Source of the DNA: Congeria kusceri
Lineage: Eukaryota; Mollusca; Bivalvia; Myida; Dreissenidae
DNA: 64,000 nt
NCBI GenBank assembly: GCA_027627225.1
Contig: CM051029.1
Coordinates: forward strand, 23,703,851-23,767,850
Direction of reading: 5' to 3'
The translations under genes were made by a program, and so were the position numbers. The notes below the pieces were generated by a model that did no database searches, was not told the origin of the DNA, and saw only the letters and a program-made list of their open reading frames with translations. Positions 10,852 through 23,144 of the stretch are shown in pieces. The stretch's first letter is position 1. The number at the start of each line of letters is the position of its first letter.

Positions 10852-12236
10852 CAACAAGAGGACCACGATGACCCTAGGTCGCTCACCTGAGTTACAGGCA
10901 TCATAATGGCTCATAACAAGAGGGCTAAATGACACTAAAGCACTAACCTGAGTATTAAGTTCTAAGTCTTTAAGTTTCAGGAGAAGATTTGTATAGTCTA
11001 TGTAAACCATGTGACCCACAGGGTGTGGCCACTTTCTACCACAGGGGTATAATTTGAACAATATTTGTAGAGGACGAGTATACAATATTACATACCAAAT
11101 ATGAAACCACTGGGCCTTGCGGTTTCAGAGGAGAAGAGTTTTAAAGTCATGTTGCTATTTAAGTCTATATGAACATTGTGACCCCCGGGGTGTGGCCAGT
11201 GTTAACCCCAGGGGCATCATTTGAACAATCTTTGTAGAGGAAAACTATACAATGTTACATACCAAATATAAAACCTCTGGGCTTGCGGTTTCAGAGAATA
11301 AGATTTTAAAGGTCATTTTGCTATTTACGTCTATATAAACCATGTGACCCCGGGTTGTGCCCAGTTTTGACCCCAGGGGCATCATTGAACAATCTTTGTA
11401 GAGGACTACTATAAATTGTTATGTTCCAAATATGAAACCTCTAGGCCTTGAACTTGCAGAGTAGAAGATATTAAATTCATTTTGCTATTTAAGTCTAGAT
11501 ACACCATATGAGTCCCGGGGTGTGATAAGTTTTGACCCCAGGGCATCATTTGAACAATCTATGTAGAGGACCACTATACAATGTTACATACCAAATATGA
11601 ACCCTCTAGGCCTTGCGGTTTCAGAGAAAATTGTTTTAAGTTCTTTTGCTATTTAAGTCTATATAAACCATGTGAGCCCCAGGTTGTGGCCAGTTTTGAG
11701 CCCAGGGGCATCATTTGAACAATATTTGTTGAGGACAACTATACAATGCTACATACCAAATATGAAACCTCCGGGCCTTACGATTTCAGAGGAGAAGATT
11801 TTGCTATTCTAGTCTATATAAAACATTGACCCCCGGGGTGTGGCCAGTTATGAATCCCGGGGCATCATTTGAACAATCTTTGTAGAGGACCACTAGAGGA
11901 TGTCATATATCAAATATGAAAGCTCTAAGCCTTGTGGTTTCGGAGAAGAAGATTTTTAAAGTTTTCAGTTTTTGATTAATTTTTTTAGCTCTGATGTGTT
12001 ACATATGCAGCGGACCGGAACGATTTGAACAATTTTGGAAGAGGGTCATCCAAGGATCATTCCTGTGAAGTTTGGTGAAAATCTGCCCAATGGTTTAGGA
12101 GAAGATGTTCTTTGAATGAAAATGTTGACACACGACGCACGACAGACGACGCACGACGGACGACGGACAAAAGGCGATCCTAAAAGCTCACCATGAGCAC
12201 GTTGTGCTCAGGTGAGCTAAAAAAAAAAAAAAAAAA
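10852..12236 (+). repeat. Composite bivalve repeat element, copy 1
   Basis: Begins ACAAGAGGACCACGATGACC...GCTCACCTGA and ends TCAGGTGAGCT followed by about 17 A, so the termini are short inverted repeats. The body is a tandem array of about 165-base units, each with 'AACAATCTTTGTAGAGGA', 'CCAAATATGAAACCTCT' and a GACCCC(C)GGGGTGTGGCCAG-like segment. The 3' part has ACACGACGCACGACGGAC. The same family is at 50346-52587 and, inverted, from 63186. Confidence 0.87.
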
Positions 12237-12458
12237 TCCATACCTACCTAACCTACTATTTTTTGGATGATAATTATTCATGTCTTATTTCTTTGTAAAT
12301 AAGAAAACGCAGAACTAATCTGCCCAAAATATTACATTCATCTTGTTTAGCTTTCTATATTAAGACCCACAATGGCCCGTACTTAAGTGCTTCCTGTTTA
12401 GACGCTTGCACAAACCGGTGTCGAGGAAGAATAGCGACCCCACTTAAATACTCCATCA

Positions 12459-13400
12459 TCATAATAAAGAATGCACCACTACATAACAAAATACCCACAT
12501 GATGTAATAACGATATAACAAAAAATTGTCAGAACGTAATGAAATGTGCACATTATATAAAGAAATGTGCACATCATAAATAGAAATATGCACAAGATAT
12601 AAAGAAATATCCATATAATATAAAGAAATACCCACATCATGTAAAGAAATGTCCACATCATATAAAGAAATATCCACAGCATATAAAGAATTATCAACAG
12701 CATATAAAAAAATATCCACATAATATAAAGAAAAACCCACATCATGAAAAGAAATGTCCAAATGATTTAAAGGAATATCCACATCATATAAAGACATATC
12801 CACATGATATAAAGAAATATCCACATGATATAAAGAAATGTCCACATGATATAAAGAAATATCCACAACATATAAAGAAATATCTCCATCATATAAAGAA
12901 ATGTCCACATCATATAAAGAAATATCCACATCATATAAAGAAATATCCACATCATATAAAGACATATCCACATGATATAAAGAAATATCCACGGCATATA
13001 AAGAAATATCCACATAATGTAAAGAAATATCCACATGATATAAATACATATTCACATCGTATAAAGAAATATCCACATCATATGAAGACATATCCACATC
13101 ATATAAAGAAGTATCCACATCATATAAAGAAATGTCCACAGCATATAAAGAAATGTCCACAGCATGTAAAGAAATGTCCACAGCATATAAAGAAATATCC
13201 GCAACATATAAAGAAATGTCCACATCATTTAAAGACATATCAACATCATATAAAGAGGTATCCACATCATATAAAGAACTATCCACATAATAAAAAGAAA
13301 CATGATATAAAGAAATGTCCACATCATATAAAGTTCCTTCACATAACATTATAAAGAAAGAACATAATATAATAAAAATGTAAGACATAAGACAGTGCCG
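12459..13400. repeat. 21-bp minisatellite, about 40 copies
   Basis: Degenerate tandem repeat with plus-strand unit ATATAAAGAAATATCCACATC, from about 12540 to 13340. Because 21 is a multiple of three, one minus frame stays open for 316 codons as a heptapeptide repeat (DISLYDV), preceded by an apolar stretch (YIFIILCSFFIMLC). I treat it as a minisatellite; coding is possible but unsupported, since the open frame follows from the period. Confidence 0.88.
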
Positions 13401-13409
13401 GCGTTCCAT

Positions 13410-15150
13410 ACGGAATGCGCATGTTGTTATGTTGTTTCCGTATAATGATATTTTATGGAGTTACAAATCTTGGATAAAATTTATCGTTGCCATGGTAGAT
13501 CCGTGGAACTAATATCTAGAATTCAATGAAATTTAATATGCAGCATAAATACCAAGATGCCGTGTATGGGGTACTCCATAGCCATGTGCATATTGTCAGG
13601 TGGGTCCAATATGATGACGAATTGATCTAGTTGTGGAATAACTCGCGGATAAATAAATGTTTGTAACTAATACGTTATGTATCAACATAATTCATGGTCA
13701 TTGAATGGGTTCATTGATTTAAGAGGCAAGCCGAGTGGAATCGTTGACATTCGAATCATGACCTATTCATCTCGCAACTGAGTGTGCATGTTTAGGCTAC
13801 ATTTATTGTGGGACATTTTTACACATTTATAAAGTTTGGCCATGTTAAGAAATTATAACGAACACAACGTAATACACAAGTTAATCACGCAATACGTAAC
13901 GATAGTCGATCGGCTTGTGATTCTATAAATAGCGCACATTGGCGACAGAGGCATTTCTCAGATCGTTCGGAGCAGTCCGGAGATACTGTATATATCACTA
14001 CTGGAAATCGGCATAACACTACTAACCGGGTTAAGGGGAAAAGCGAGATTGTTTAGTATGGATATCTTCAGATACCTTAAATAAATTTTGGGTTTTTATT
14101 TGGTTAAGATTCTATAAAATACAATTTATGGGTACTATGAGTTCATCGTGAACTGACTTGGTATATTGCTGAGCAGGTCGTGTAACATTTTATATGTGTA
14201 GTGAAAGCTAAATGAGAAAAAAACATTTGCAATTTCTTATACAGGTATATCGCGGCAGAAATAAAAGTAGACGATATGCAAAGATCGAAATCAAAGCACG
14301 TTCTGGTCGAAATTCACATTTTAACTGCCAAAAAGAAAATAATTTAATAATATTACGGAGCACGTACACTGTATGCGATGTTGTTTTTTTACCCTAAGGT
14401 TACACACCAGAATTAGTTGAATGTGTAACTGAATATGCTTGTCAATCAAAATATAATTTTGTGAACGTTTTGTTTAGAACATATAGATTTATTTCACACG
14501 CAAAAACCTAAGATAAAAATAGTTATCGCATTTTGCTGATAGAGGGCATGTGCTCAAGTCAATTATGCAAATACATGCATTGTTTTGAACGGGTGACAAC
14601 TTACACGTGATCTGCATTGTATGAATATCACTGCATATTTTATGTTTATATTTTTAATCGGTCGGTCAGCGTTACTACTGTTTACATGACGTTGGACATT
14701 TTCACATTTCATGCGGTTTTAAATCACTGTAAACTGAAAGACTCACGTGTAACTTGTTAGATATTCTAAAAACCTATGCGAATCGGACGAAGAACTCTAT
14801 TGAAAATTATATCTTGTTATTATTCAACACGTTTGGGTAACTATTAAAGCGCTGGGTGTTCATCCATTGGAGTACTACTGATTAATAACTGTAAGACTTG
14901 TGCGTATTTCCGAATTTCGTTGATTTGATATATCGTTTTAATACAAAATATGGGTGACGAATAATTTCTTTTTGTACATATAATTTTAGTGTAATGCAGT
15001 TAAATACATTACTGATGTATGTGCTCCGTTTTTGTTTAAATGGAATACATCAGTTAGAAATACTTTGAATCCTGATGTGTGATTTATGTATCTTTTAATT
15101 ATTTCAGCTGAAGATATTAATTAACGCGCTAGCTACTGTAAACACCGCTT
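13410..15150. other. No gene supported; possible TATA box
   Basis: AT-rich. A TATAAATA box at 13924-13931 followed by a GC-richer 130 bases looks like a core promoter on the plus strand and could serve gene C 2.2 kb downstream. The ATG at 14212 opens 61 codons with no recognisable domain. Confidence 0.35.
13924..13931 (+). promoter_or_regulatory. Candidate TATA box
   Basis: TATAAATA in TTCTATAAATAGCGC, the best core-promoter match between genes A and C. Assignment to gene C is inference; no first exon joins them. Confidence 0.25.
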
Positions 15151-15152
15151 AC

Positions 15153-15446
15153 CTGCTAATGTGATGATAACATTTTCGCTTGCCTGTTCGAAATCGTTCA
15201 TTCCTTTCAAGAACACTTTACATCTCCACTGCTCATTGTTACTAGTAACATTCAATATCGTCAAATTGAACACAAGTTCTTGGACGCAGTTATATACATA
15301 CAATTCTGGGTGAAGTGTTTGGCTAGCGTCCGTGCAAGTTCCATCTGTATTCACTATAAATATAATCGAAGTATTGTTTTTGTTCCATTGAAAATATTGA
15401 GGACTGGTACCACTGTAAGAAATACAGCAAAGAAACGGTTCCATAT
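15153..15446 (-). CDS. Orphan Ig-like domain exon
   Basis: A 294-base exon flanked by CTAATAG and GTAAGC, phase 1 on both sides, open throughout. It encodes a V-type Ig-like domain: PFLCCISYSG for the first Cys, YFQWNKN for the core Trp, an inner Cys pair (GTCTD, YNCVQ), and NEQWRCKVF for the last Cys, with several N-x-S/T sites. It is unlike the domains of genes A and B and closer in layout to gene C's first Ig exon (inner cysteines, similar length). It lies 0.75 kb from that exon on the opposite strand. No further exon of its own gene was found on either side, so it may be a fragment or part of a gene with long introns. Confidence 0.65.
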
Positions 15447-16191
15447 CTATTAGGAATCGGAGGTACAACCGCGAGGCTTGATCCTACAGCCCCTACAACA
15501 TATAATAAAGTTATAATAATCCATTTAACTTACAGTCATATAGCAAAGTGTGCCGATATGCAAGTTAAAAATAGATCATTATAGTATTTTACAAACTTGT
15601 GCCAACAGTATAATCAATAATATCATTCTGTCTTCGTCTTCAATGGTAATGAATAATCCACGAAACCAACTATCGACATACACGTATATTTGCTAGCATG
15701 CATGTAATACTGCACTCATTCATCGAATCAGCTGAAGTGTAGTGTAGCGTGTACAGAGAGAAGCTTTGCTATTGGACAAGGCAAACAGTTTACAGCGAAC
15801 ATTCAGTGCAAGAAATCGGTTTTTCTATCATATTGTGGTTAGGTTATTGAAATGTGATATTACTATTTGAAGGATTTTAAAATCAACAGAAAAATGCATG
15901 ACATTAAGTTCCAATGGAATCGTTATACTAAAACAAATCCGCTTAATGCTTTGGTGTAAATTAAGTGAACGGTATAATAATCTTTGTTCAATAACACTGA
16001 ACAATATTAAACGCAAACAATTGTGCATATTTATCCGTATGGATATTCATACAGGAATCGTTTAGTATGTTGAATTGTAGTTACTTTTATAAATGTATTA
16101 TATAAATATTTCACGCGATTTAAACCATATTCATGTCTATAGCTGTAATAAATTCGTATGTAATCTTTAACTTAGTTGATTGTGTTCACAG

Positions 16192-16500
16192 CTTTTGTAA
16201 GATTTAACACCAGTGTTGGAAGTCCCCAACTCGGGTCCATCTTTCGAACAACATGTTATTCCAATTCATCAGGCGAAATTTCATGGAAACAAGTTGGAAG
16301 TCCAGATACAATATCGGCATGTTATGCGGCAAGTACTATATGTGTTCCGCAATTCATCCGAGGAATGGAGTTCTCTTTGAACCGCTCAATAGGAGAATAC
16401 TACATGACCATTCAAAACGTTACCCTGGATCACTGTAATGTTTTCACATGCAATGACATTGCAAACAATGAAGTCGCACAACTGAATATTACTGTTAAAA
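16192..16500 (+). CDS. Gene C exon: Ig V-like domain
   Basis: 309-base phase 1-1 exon between GTTCACAG and GTAAGT. Core residues: FRTTCYSNSS, EISWKQ, inner Cys in SACYA and TICVP, and VTLDHCNVFTCND for strand F. Confidence 0.75.
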
Positions 16501-16673
16501 GTAAGTTTTATAATAATAATTAAAATATCAACATAAGCGTCGACACCAAAAGCAAAAACATCCCCATCACATTCATTCTCATCATCCGCATCGTCATCGT
16601 CATCATCCTCATCGTCATCATAATAATAATAATGATAGTCATCATCATCATCATCTTAAGCATCTTAATCCTT

Positions 16674-16710
<37 letters not shown>

Positions 16711-17071
16711 CCACCATCATCATCATCAAATTCATCAACATCGTCATCACAACAACAACAACAACAACAACAACGTTAATAAATATATTATTATTATTAT
16801 CGATAATGTTAAATAATAATAATAATGATAATAATAATAATAATAATAACTTATTGATTGTATGTTGATTTAGACGAAGACATAAACATCGACGAACTCC
16901 AAAAATTGGAGCCTCTACCAAATTCTGCTGGGGTTGCTCGGCTTTCAACTGACTGTCTTTCACCCGGCAGTATTTTAAGTGCGGAAGGCTGCTTGTATGA
17001 CAAGGTAATTAGGTACTACTACTACTATTGCTACTACTGCTACTACTATTATTACTACTGTTATTAGCTAT

Positions 17072-17103
<32 letters not shown>

Positions 17104-17105
17104 TG

Positions 17106-17150
<45 letters not shown>

Positions 17151-17653
17151 GCTGCTACTACTACTGCTACTACAACTACTACCTATAAACCATTTTGTGC
17201 ATCGAAACTACAGGTATGTCGTATGATCCCGCTCAGTATGAACAGTTCGTGATGCAATCAGATGTGTGGAGCTGAACAATGGGGAAAATACTGGTATGAC
17301 ATCCCATATATCTCTACTGACCAGCCGTATGTCGGATATGCTCGGGTTGAAATCCGCTTGAAAATGAGAAACGGCACCACCCGTGTCATCTACTCAAACC
17401 ATTACTATGCAGGTAAATTGCATTGTAAGAAATGAATTACTCCATTTAATTCATATGACATTTGCAAGTAATTGTCGGCATCATATAATAACCGCTTCCG
17501 TTTTGATATACGATTAAAATTGAAGTTTAATTGTTTAAAACATACTCATTGTTTACAGGGGGTGCATACAAAACACATTTAAGCGAATGGATCAGGAACT
17601 GTGTGATTGCAGTGTATGCGCTGATACTGAGCATCATGAAGTACTTTGGATAA
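16192..17653 (+). CDS. Gene C: short Ig-family membrane protein (partial model)
   Basis: Four exons on the plus strand join in frame: 16192-16500, 16874-17004, 17214 or 17262-17412, and 17559-17653. The product has one V-like Ig domain with four or more cysteines, a second Cys/Trp-bearing segment split over two exons, and a C-terminal helix (CVIAVYALILSIM) followed only by KYFG and TAA. This suggests a type I surface protein with virtually no tail, so signalling would need a partner. All donor and acceptor dinucleotides are canonical. The third exon contains TGA at 17250-17252 if the upstream acceptor is used; an acceptor 48 bases further on avoids it. The signal-peptide exon was not found. 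Introns are packed with ATC, AAC, AAT and ACT trinucleotide repeats. Family unknown; the layout suggests a lineage-specific Ig family. Confidence 0.68.
16559..16850. repeat. ATC/CAT, AAC and AAT trinucleotide repeats
   Basis: Intron of gene C made almost wholly of (TCA)n at about 16559-16740, (CAA)n at 16750-16772 and (TAA)n at 16780-16850. Confidence 0.92.
16874..17004 (+). CDS. Gene C exon: second extracellular segment
   Basis: 131 bases, acceptor GATTTAG, donor AAG|GTAATT, phase 1 in and phase 0 out. Encodes an acidic start then TDCLSPG and EGCLYDK, giving two cysteines. Confidence 0.65.
17012..17172. repeat. (ACT)n microsatellite
   Basis: TAC/ACT triplets with a few interruptions, filling the short intron between two gene C exons. 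Confidence 0.93.
17214..17412 (+). CDS. Gene C exon: membrane-proximal extracellular segment
   Basis: Two acceptors fit, CTACAG before 17214 and CAATCAG before 17262; both give phase 0 in and phase 1 out. The longer form includes TGA at 17250. The shared part reads MCGAEQWGKYWYDIP..., then YVGYARVEIRLKMRNGTTR, an Ig or FN3-like strand pattern. Donor GTAAAT. Confidence 0.6.
17559..17653 (+). CDS. Gene C exon: transmembrane helix and stop
   Basis: Acceptor TTTACAG, phase 1. It encodes a linker, then EWIRNCVIAVYALILSIMK, a single hydrophobic helix with Lys at its inner edge, and stops three residues later. Confidence 0.7.
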
Positions 17654-17755
17654 ACTACGGTGTTTACTGTACAAGAACTTTATGCTATTATTTATGTTTA
17701 TGTTAAAGACCTGTTTGAACAGATTCTTTCTGAAAGTATGTGTTGGTAACACAAA

Positions 17756-18201
17756 TTTGAATTATTCAGGTCTGTCTATGATTAACTCACTGATGCTTTC
17801 TTATTATTACGTTCATTTCTCTACAACATTTTTCGTATTACATAACATTCAACTAGTTGATTCGACAATGACTAAAGTAAAAAGTAAATACAATATGTGA
17901 CTGAATATCTCCAGGAAAACATATAGTGTAAGAAAACAGTAAATCAAATCTCTCAAGGGTTGCATAGAAAAAAAATCTTTGAATTATTCAGGTCTGTCTA
18001 TGATTAACTCACTGATGCTTTCTTATTATTACGTTCATTTCTCTACAACATTTTTCGTATTACATAACATTCAACTAGTTGATTCGACAATGACTAAAGT
18101 AAAAAGTAAATACAATATGTGACTGAATATCTCCAGGAAAACATATAGTGTAAGAAAACAGTAAATCAAATCTCTCAAGGGTTGCAGAGAAAAAAAATCT
18201 C
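17756..18201. repeat. Near-perfect 223-bp tandem duplication
   Basis: 17756-17978 and 17979-18201 are identical by eye except one base near the end (GCATAG against GCAGAG). It is very recent, or an assembly duplication. Confidence 0.9.
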
Positions 18202-21200
18202 ATGGAGTCGTTGACATGTTTCCTTTACTTCAGATGTTGTAAGTCTGGACTCTGTGGAAAGATGCCTACGTCTACGTTCAAAATTTAAAACAAAGCATTG
18301 TTATGTTACTTCTAAGAAGATGCATCTCAATTGATTGTAGTCACCCGTACAAACGCAGAATGCACCCGCGATTTCGATAAAAGCACATGCTGTCTATACA
18401 TAAACTGCTGCAAATTCAAATTTCAAGTAATAAAGTGTCACGACACATGAAAATACTACAGATAAGTTGTTTGTAGGAAATAACAATTTAAACTATTGTC
18501 TGGTATGTAAAATGTCCCTTTTAACAGAAGGAAATAAGAACTATTTGGTATTAGGCCTACTTTCGAGTGGACCACCGGGGCTTTCCCGACATTGTCTATG
18601 AGCTATGACAATGCAATATCAAACGTTAGTGAGTTTCAGTTGTTAAATGTATGGAAATGTTTTTACAACAAATACAATTAATAATCATAAAATATTGAAA
18701 CTAGGTCTCGTTCTGTTGACAGATTATCACTTCCCTTCTTATACATGTAAACTTTCATTACATAAAAACACAAAATTGTATTTTATAAGGCAATACTAAA
18801 TCTTGTATAAACTTTTCTTGTTGCAGTGTTAAGTTATCAAAGTGGAACTATAAAACTTCAATTACAATGTGTCGAAGATTATACGAACAGTTAATAACTT
18901 GTTTAAAGTGTCTAGGGTCTTTTGAATGCATAATATTGTCAAACCATATCGAAACAATTAAAATAGAGCTTGTGCATTTCATTTGACAATACAAACAAAC
19001 CAGACAACCTTGCTTTATTTATAACAACACAATACCATTGTGAAGTACAATCGGATATGACATATCTCTTGGTTAGACCCAAGTCGTTTCTTATCAACAA
19101 ATGTTGACAAAGCGATCATTTTAATGGGAACAATAACGTAGTTGGGCGTTTAAATATCAAACGAATACTACATACACTACTTCTACATATTCTTGCCTTC
19201 GTGACAACACTGAATTACATCAGCATGTATTTACGGTACGTTTCATAAACACATTTTCATAAAATTACCAAAGATGCAGTGAGAACAATAGTACTTTTCA
19301 CATCTCATCTGTATAAAATTGTTCGAAATCAACATGAGAAGAAAATGTCAATCGAGAATCAAGGTCTCACCTAACGCGCCGTTCTAAGGGAATAACTACA
19401 AGAATATTGATGCAAAGCCGCGAGAAATCGGTTGCAAATGTACAAGTAAAAACACAAGAGGTGATTGCATAAGTAAAAATGTTTCTTAACATGAACAACA
19501 TAACGAACTAACTAGCATAAACTAAGCATGTCATTGTTTTTGTTAGTTCGTAAGTAATACAAATATAATAAAAAACAACAACTTATTTTTACCGGAGTGC
19601 TAATTCTATTGATCCAGTTTGTAACATTGCATGACCCATATTGAGATATATAATGACTATAGATAAATAAAAAAAGGTTCATGTGGGTATTAAACCAATA
19701 TCGCCGACTTTTTGACATGACTCATATTTGCTTGACTGACATATATAGCGTTTATATCATATATTTTATAAACGTATAAGAAAACTCGGTTTTCATTACG
19801 TAAGAAAGATTTGACCTAGTGACTTAATCTTTGACAGAACTTGATTCATATTCAAATACACCTGTATACTTTGCAGGACAAACATTTGGATTAATTTGGA
19901 TGAAAATTAAATGAGTCGAACGACAAAACAACTGCTGCTCCGTTGTATCTGTACTTGGCGCCCGTGCCACGTTTATGGGAATCAAATACAAAATACTGAT
20001 TGGTTTCCATTGATGCATATACTGCAACAGTTAACTGATTAATGGTCAGATAGAGGGTCAGAATGCTTTGTGAAATTGCATAGTTAAACACGTTTGTCCC
20101 AATTGCATTTCAACATTACTATCAATAACACCAAAGAAAGCATCACGCATATAATGTATACTAAACGTTTGATCTTATAAGAAAACTCGATTAGGTACAT
20201 CGGGATTACTCAATTATCTATTTCATTTTTTTGGTCCGATAAAATAGGCGTCTTTAACTATCAATATAATCTATATTAGACGAAACTAATTTTCTGTATA
20301 TATAAAGAACTGTTTTTGTGTACTATCACAACATTTGGTGGAGTGTCACTTTGCCTGAAATGATTTTTTTCTTAAATATTTTCTGCATAACTTCCCGAGT
20401 CAAACACTGTTAACTATTGTCTAAAATCAATATAAAACCAACTCACTTTCTAGTAGCGTTTTTCCCCAAGACTTCCTATCATTAACGCCACATCGGACGT
20501 ATAATTGGCCCTTTTTTCAATGCATCTCCAAAAAGATTTGGCGCAAGTGATTATATGCCGTGCAGCTGCAAGATGTGACCCTCCATCAACAAATAACATA
20601 GCCAAAACATGCTCGCTTCAATAATAAAAAACTTTAAAAACGCCAACAGTGCATGCACAATCATCATTATGTTTATTGAATATGTCATAAATAGTTTGCA
20701 CCATTTCAAAACAATTTATGTACTCAATGAGGTGGAAAATTGTTAAATATTATGTACACAACAAGCCAAGTTTCTTATTGCACAACTAATGCCTTTGGAA
20801 ATATTTAATGTCATGTCATTGTTACATAAAACGAGGTAGTCGTCGCATTCAATGATAGCTAACAAATAACTCATTGTGTAGTATTGCAAAATTGCACACA
20901 ACTAGTCTTTCAAACCTGTATTAACTTCTTTTATCAGGCGCAACTCCATTTACCACTATGGCTGAATACCTGAGGTGTCAACCATTTACTATTGTCAAGA
21001 TTAGATTCAAATGATTACATAACTTCTTTAACGGAGATTATAAGTAAAGTCAATTGTTAGTTAAAAATACAAATACTACTTACTTTCAAAACATAAACTT
21101 ACTTGGCAGTGAAACAATGTCGATGTCATAACCTTAGTACCCAAGACATGCAACTCATAGTTATAAATACGTGTTTAAAGATTACGTGTATACTTTATAA

Positions 21201-23143
21201 TTGTCTTAGTTGATTATTTAATTAGTTCAAATAACAATCTTTAAACAGAAATACAAATATGTGCTGAAGCCTCTGTTTACTTAACTTTCACGAAGTTAAA
21301 ATAAATTCAGATTTTTGAAGTGTGGATCGAATACAAAACGTTTAAATAGTTTATGCTTATTTGAACTCATATATAAATTTGCAAAATTATTGAATATATA
21401 GTGGTTTAGTGGTAGGCCTATTTCTGCTCAGGTTAAGGCTGGGTATATATTTTAGTACGTCAGTCCGGGACTTTTGTACACGCGTTTGACATTTTTAGTT
21501 ACTAAAATGTTGTTCATTTTGCTGTGCATAATATACGTTCGTCAGTTATTAAATCTGTTTGTTAATATGTACTTGTTAACACTCCTTAGCATTTATCGTT
21601 GGAACTTATTTTAAAAGCAATCAGAAGTTATCGAGATTTACGTCAAAAGAAGTTTTTTTCAAAATATTTTCAAACTTATTTGTTTGAATTTGTTCACTCC
21701 CAAGATGTTGATTATACTAAGTATCCCAAGCTGAAATAACCCATAACATTTGTAGCCAACCGCATCAAGGAGACATTAAATGTATGCACACATTTGAAAG
21801 AGGTTAGTTACAGTAACGTTTGCTTGTTTAATAGAACAATATGGATCACCAACCCGTTGCACTGAAATCAATTTTGTACCGCGACAGCTTCTCCGGTTTC
21901 TTTAAAGCTTCACATGCATATAGATGTCAGTACTAATGATCTGTCATAGTTTTAGACCAGATGCATTTTTATCATTGTGAGATGGTCTAATTTTGATTTA
22001 ACTATTAGTTAATAAAAAGTTCTTTGTAACTCAAATATATGTCGACAACATTGAAATAATAAACGATTATCCGAAGATCTTACACTTTAAAGGAATTCTG
22101 GACGGAATCTAGTATACATCTTTTTACCCATGCTATATCTTGTGGTTTTTTTCGTGTAATACATCCATTACGAATACTGATATCTTACACAAGTGTAAGA
22201 TTATATATTGGGCATATCCGTTGGAAAGAATCATCACTTACTTACATGTACATACATTTGTACGTCTTGTATTGCAAGTACTTTTCCGTATGACGTCATT
22301 AACATTTCTGCAGGTGGCATTTTGGTTGAAATTGTTATTTATTCTTGTTGTTTGACATTTGATCGCGTATTTTTATCCATTAATATTGTTTAGGACATTT
22401 GCGAAATAAAATATGAGGAAATGTTTACATTTTTTTCGATTTAATTCGGAACTTGTTTAAGCGCATGGATGACATTCCTGATGTAGTAATTCGGCTGTCA
22501 AACATATTTTGGTCAGAAACTGTAACCAAGTGACTAAACCTGAATTTACACTCTGTGTGAGCATGTGATAAAACATATCTTACACTCGTTGTCATTTAAT
22601 ACAATATTTAATTAAACCAAAGGCTCGCAAATGAGCAATTACCAATACAACACAGGATAAAAAGCACGAAAAAAAAACAAAAAACTATTATACTATTATT
22701 AAAACTCCTCCAAATTTATGCTTCAGGGGTTTAAACCGACTGAAAGGCATGCCGAACCTCACACTTAAACAAGAATTTATCAAAATACACATTTAATAAT
22801 GTTAATAAAATTAGCCCCATTGCAGTACTATTCACATTAAATAGTTTTTACTCATATAATAAACTAGACAATATTTTATAATAAAGTTATTTTTTATAAT
22901 TTGCATTTCGCGTTATTTTTTTCTCATGTATTCTCATGTATTATTGCATCGTTTACAACCAATATTATAGCAGATAATTAATATTCTAACATATAATGAT
23001 CGTAGTAGATGTTTTTATACATTTACACTATCCTCTCATACATAATATATTCTGACATTCACTTGTTTTGTATGATAATTTAACCTATAATATATTACAT
23101 TTTGTAAAGAAAAACGTTCATTCGCACATACAGTCATTAATTT
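18202..23143. other. Gene-free AT-rich DNA
   Basis: No open frame with splice or domain support on either strand. Part of it (about 20641-21350) is related to 36600-37950. Confidence 0.55.
20641..21110 (+). repeat. Dispersed repeat, partner at about 36600-37080
   Basis: Shared landmarks in the same order and strand: CTTTGGAAATATT, AACTCATTGTGTAG, GCACACAACTAGT, TTTCAAACCTGTAT and a GGCGCAACTCC(A)TTAACCAC-like stretch. A weaker match (CAAATACAAAACGTT) continues at 21330 and 37905. Confidence 0.7.
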
Positions 23144-23144
23144 A

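Noticed and set aside
12479..13354. Secondary frames through the 21-bp repeat on both strands
   Set aside because: A period divisible by three keeps several frames open; no independent support.
12459..13400. CRISPR array
   Set aside because: Regular repeats without unique spacers, in a eukaryotic setting; it is a minisatellite.
16520..16963. Met-rich 147-codon minus-strand frame and Ile-rich plus-strand frame
   Set aside because: They are translations of trinucleotide repeats overlapping gene C introns.
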